From: Variibacter gotjawalensis
GTDB taxonomy: Bacteria; Pseudomonadota; Alphaproteobacteria; Rhizobiales; Xanthobacteraceae
DNA: 64,000 nucleotides
Assembly (NCBI RefSeq): GCF_002355335.1
Contig: NZ_AP014946.1
Span: 496,001 to 560,000 of the forward strand
Direction of reading: 5' to 3'
Shown here: positions 62,823 through 64,000 of the stretch, one piece after another
How the letters are laid out: each line of letters begins with the position of its first letter
Position numbering within the stretch: the stretch's first letter is position 1
Position numbers and translations under genes: made by a program
Notes under the pieces: generated by a model
Told to the model about the DNA's origin: nothing
Database searches by the model: none
What the model saw: the letters and a program-made list of their open reading frames with translations, nothing else

Positions 62823-63009
62823 ATGCAAAATCGCGATCACGATCAAAAGCAACATCAGCAACAAGGCGGTAAGCCAGGCCAGCAGGGCGGTCAGGTCAAT
62901 CCGGGCCAGCAGCAGCAAGACGGACAGCATGGCGGCCAACAGGGTGGATCAGCAGCGTCCCGGCCAAGGTGGACAGCAGAGCGACCAGCGCCGCGATCAA
63001 CAGCGGTAG
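62823..63009 (+). pseudogene. short Gln/Gly-rich ORF broken by a one-base frameshift
   Basis: ATG 62823 opens MQNRDHDQKQHQQQGGKPGQ and continues with Q/G repeats to about residue 42. There the frame drifts to an ordinary Arg/Ser-rich run, while the +1 frame reads VDQQRPGQGGQQSDQRRDQQR with a stop at 63007-63009. One extra G in the run at 62942-62944 would restore a 61-residue hydrophilic, repetitive protein. Function unknown; low-complexity proteins of this sort occur in Rhizobiales. A hairpin (63059-63081) lies downstream. Confidence 0.5.
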
Positions 63010-63058
63010 CGGAGAATGGTGTGTTTAAGCGCCATAGCTTAGACACGATTTTTCAGGA

Positions 63059-63081
63059 GAACCCGCCCGCGTGGCGGGTTC
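63059..63081 (+). terminator. hairpin after the Gln/Gly-rich ORF
   Basis: GAACCCGCC (63059-63067) pairs with GGCGGGTTC (63073-63081) around CGCGT, followed by TTCATGTTGG. The stem is perfect but the T tail is poor, so termination is only possible. Confidence 0.45.
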
Positions 63082-63208
63082 TTCATGTTGGCCGCACGTT
63101 GCTTACGAAATCTTTCTCTTTTTGCATGTATGTGCGCGCCATCGTTGTCGGCATGCCGCACGTGTGAGAGAATTCGAGAAATCGAAAAAATCTTGAGGGA
63201 GGTTTGTG

Positions 63209-63508
63209 ATGTCAGAAAGCCGTACTTCGCCGCCTTCCAACATCTTGTATTCGTCCATCGTTGCAACCGTTGCTGCAACCATCGATCGCAAGATGACGGT
63301 TCGCGAAATTGCCGAACGCGTCGAAGCCGACGCCGAGACGACAGCGCAATGCATCGCGCTGCATCGTTACCTTCGTTCGCACGCATACGATCACGGCGCT
63401 GGTACTTTGCCGGTGCCGATGCCGATCGACTTCTCGATTCCGTCGCTTGACGATCTCATCGACGAGACGGCACTCGGCCTCAACTATGAGCCGCCGGTAG
63501 CTGCCTGA
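63209..63508 (+). CDS. hypothetical small protein
   Basis: 99 aa, not recognised. The middle (MTVREIAERVEADAETTAQCIALHRYLRSHAY) could form helix-turn-helix-like or coiled helices, but no DNA-binding motif is certain. The C-terminus is Pro/acidic-rich (PMPIDFSIPSLDDLIDETALGLNYEPP). ATG 63209 has a strong site GAGGGAGG six bases upstream. It is followed after 110 bases by the PRC-barrel gene. Cytoplasmic, no signal peptide. Confidence 0.65.
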   Translation: MSESRTSPPSNILYSSIVATVAATIDRKMTVREIAERVEADAETTAQCIALHRYLRSHAYDHGAGTLPVPMPIDFSIPSLDDLIDETALGLNYEPPVAA

Positions 63509-63618
63509 TCCGCCTCGTTCGCGGCCCGATTTCGACACCGCGTTGCCCGGAACGGTTGTTTGTCCGACACGTTGAATCCTTATGAGAGCGCGACCACGAG
63601 CGCACCAAAGGAGGGTTT

Positions 63619-64000
63619 CATGGCAACGACACACACCAGCACCAGCCGCCCGACCGGTACCCGCGAGACTGCATCGCTGATCGCGAGCGACAAGGTTGAA
63701 GGCACCAACGTGTATCGCTCGGATGGCGAGAAGATCGGCCACATCGAACGCATCATGATCGATAAGCACAGCGGCAAAGCGCCGTATGCCGTTATGGGCT
63801 TCGGCGGCTTCCTCGGAATGGGCGCGGACTACTACCCGATCCCGTGGTCGCTGCTGACCTACAACGACAAGCTCGGCGGCTACGAAGTGAACGTCACCGA
63901 CGCGCAGCTGCGCAGCGCACCGAAATATCGCGAAGAAGAAGAAGATTGGGATTGGTCGGACCGCCGCCGCGCGCAGGAAGTCTACGACTACTACAAGGTC
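63619..64000 (+). CDS. PRC-barrel domain protein, cut by the window end
   Basis: 127 residues are visible and the frame is open at base 64000. After a Thr/Ser-rich N-tail (MATTHTSTSRPTGTRETASL) comes the PRC-barrel: ASDKVEGTNVYRSDGEKIGHIERIMIDKHSGKAPYAVMGFGGFLGMGADYYPIPWSLLTYN. Acidic/aromatic residues follow (REEEEDWDWSDRRRAQ). Such stand-alone PRC proteins are often stress- or light-induced in Rhizobiales; the role is not known. A GGAGGG site precedes ATG 63619. Confidence 0.87.

Overview
The window is high-GC, gene-dense chromosomal DNA of an alphaproteobacterium, most likely from the Rhizobiales (Bradyrhizobiaceae/Xanthobacteraceae type). Pointers are the pseudoknotted SAM-II riboswitch in front of metZ, TTAA-N7-TTAA boxes of the CtrA type, the block ftsE-ftsX / zinc-ribbon protein / DUF4175 protein / lysA / lptM / argH / tlpA, GluQRS, and several families of long intergenic palindromes of the kind scattered through rhizobial genomes. 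I see no prophage, integrase, transposase or CRISPR array.

Layout. 1-4.4 kb: 5' part of metZ with its SAM-II riboswitch, a two-domain dCTP deaminase-like gene, a tandem pair of bacterial voltage-gated cation channels with the unusual filter TLEGW, and tRNA-Gly(CCC). 4.4-5.5 kb: a frameshifted small secreted-protein gene and an orphan. 5.6-16 kb: CoA-thioester and organic-acid metabolism (haloacid dehalogenase, CaiB-type CoA transferase, two acyl-CoA dehydrogenases, HAD nucleotidase, tartrate/isopropylmalate-type dehydrogenase, Bug binding protein, 3-oxoacid CoA-transferase A and B), then dapD and a DUF805 protein. 16-24 kb: amidohydrolase, acs, Tat-exported PhoD-like phosphatase, MFS transporter, PlsC, YdcF-like protein. 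25-34.4 kb: ftsX-ftsE, zinc-ribbon membrane protein, DUF4175 protein, lysA-lptM, argH, TlpA. 34.4-45.9 kb: RTX protein behind a CRP-type palindrome, DMT exporter, alpha/beta hydrolase, 3-hydroxybutyryl-CoA dehydrogenase, etfBA, cobalamin adenosyltransferase, TspO, a Cys/Met-type lyase, HisE-like protein, DedA protein. 46-56 kb: LytTR regulator divergent from an acyltransferase, DJ-1/PfpI protein, an L-idonate-type locus, two translationally coupled soluble chemoreceptors and glycerol dehydrogenase. 56-64 kb: tRNA-Leu(CAA), dsbB, HNH nuclease, a frameshifted DUF2855 gene, an AlkA-type glycosylase, gluQ, OmpA-family and YihY-type proteins, a Gln/Gly-rich frameshifted ORF and a PRC-barrel protein cut by the window end.

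Links between genes. dapD and lysA are two steps of lysine/diaminopimelate synthesis. MetZ and the Cys/Met-type lyase belong to sulfur amino-acid metabolism. EtfBA is the natural electron acceptor for the acyl-CoA dehydrogenases and sits beside a beta-oxidation dehydrogenase. TlpA and DsbB handle envelope thiols. FtsEX and the two chemoreceptors each have a CtrA-like box upstream, as expected for a CtrA-run cell-cycle and motility programme.

The most unusual items are (i) the tandem channels, whose filters (TLEGWVD and TLEGWVE) resemble that of a calcium-selective prokaryotic channel rather than the sodium-type TLESW; (ii) a chemoreceptor pair whose globin-like sensor domains both carry Glu where heme-binding globin sensors have the proximal His; and (iii) three separate genes each broken by one small frameshift, which could be real decay or assembly errors. 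All calls come from reading the sequence; no database search or folding program was run.
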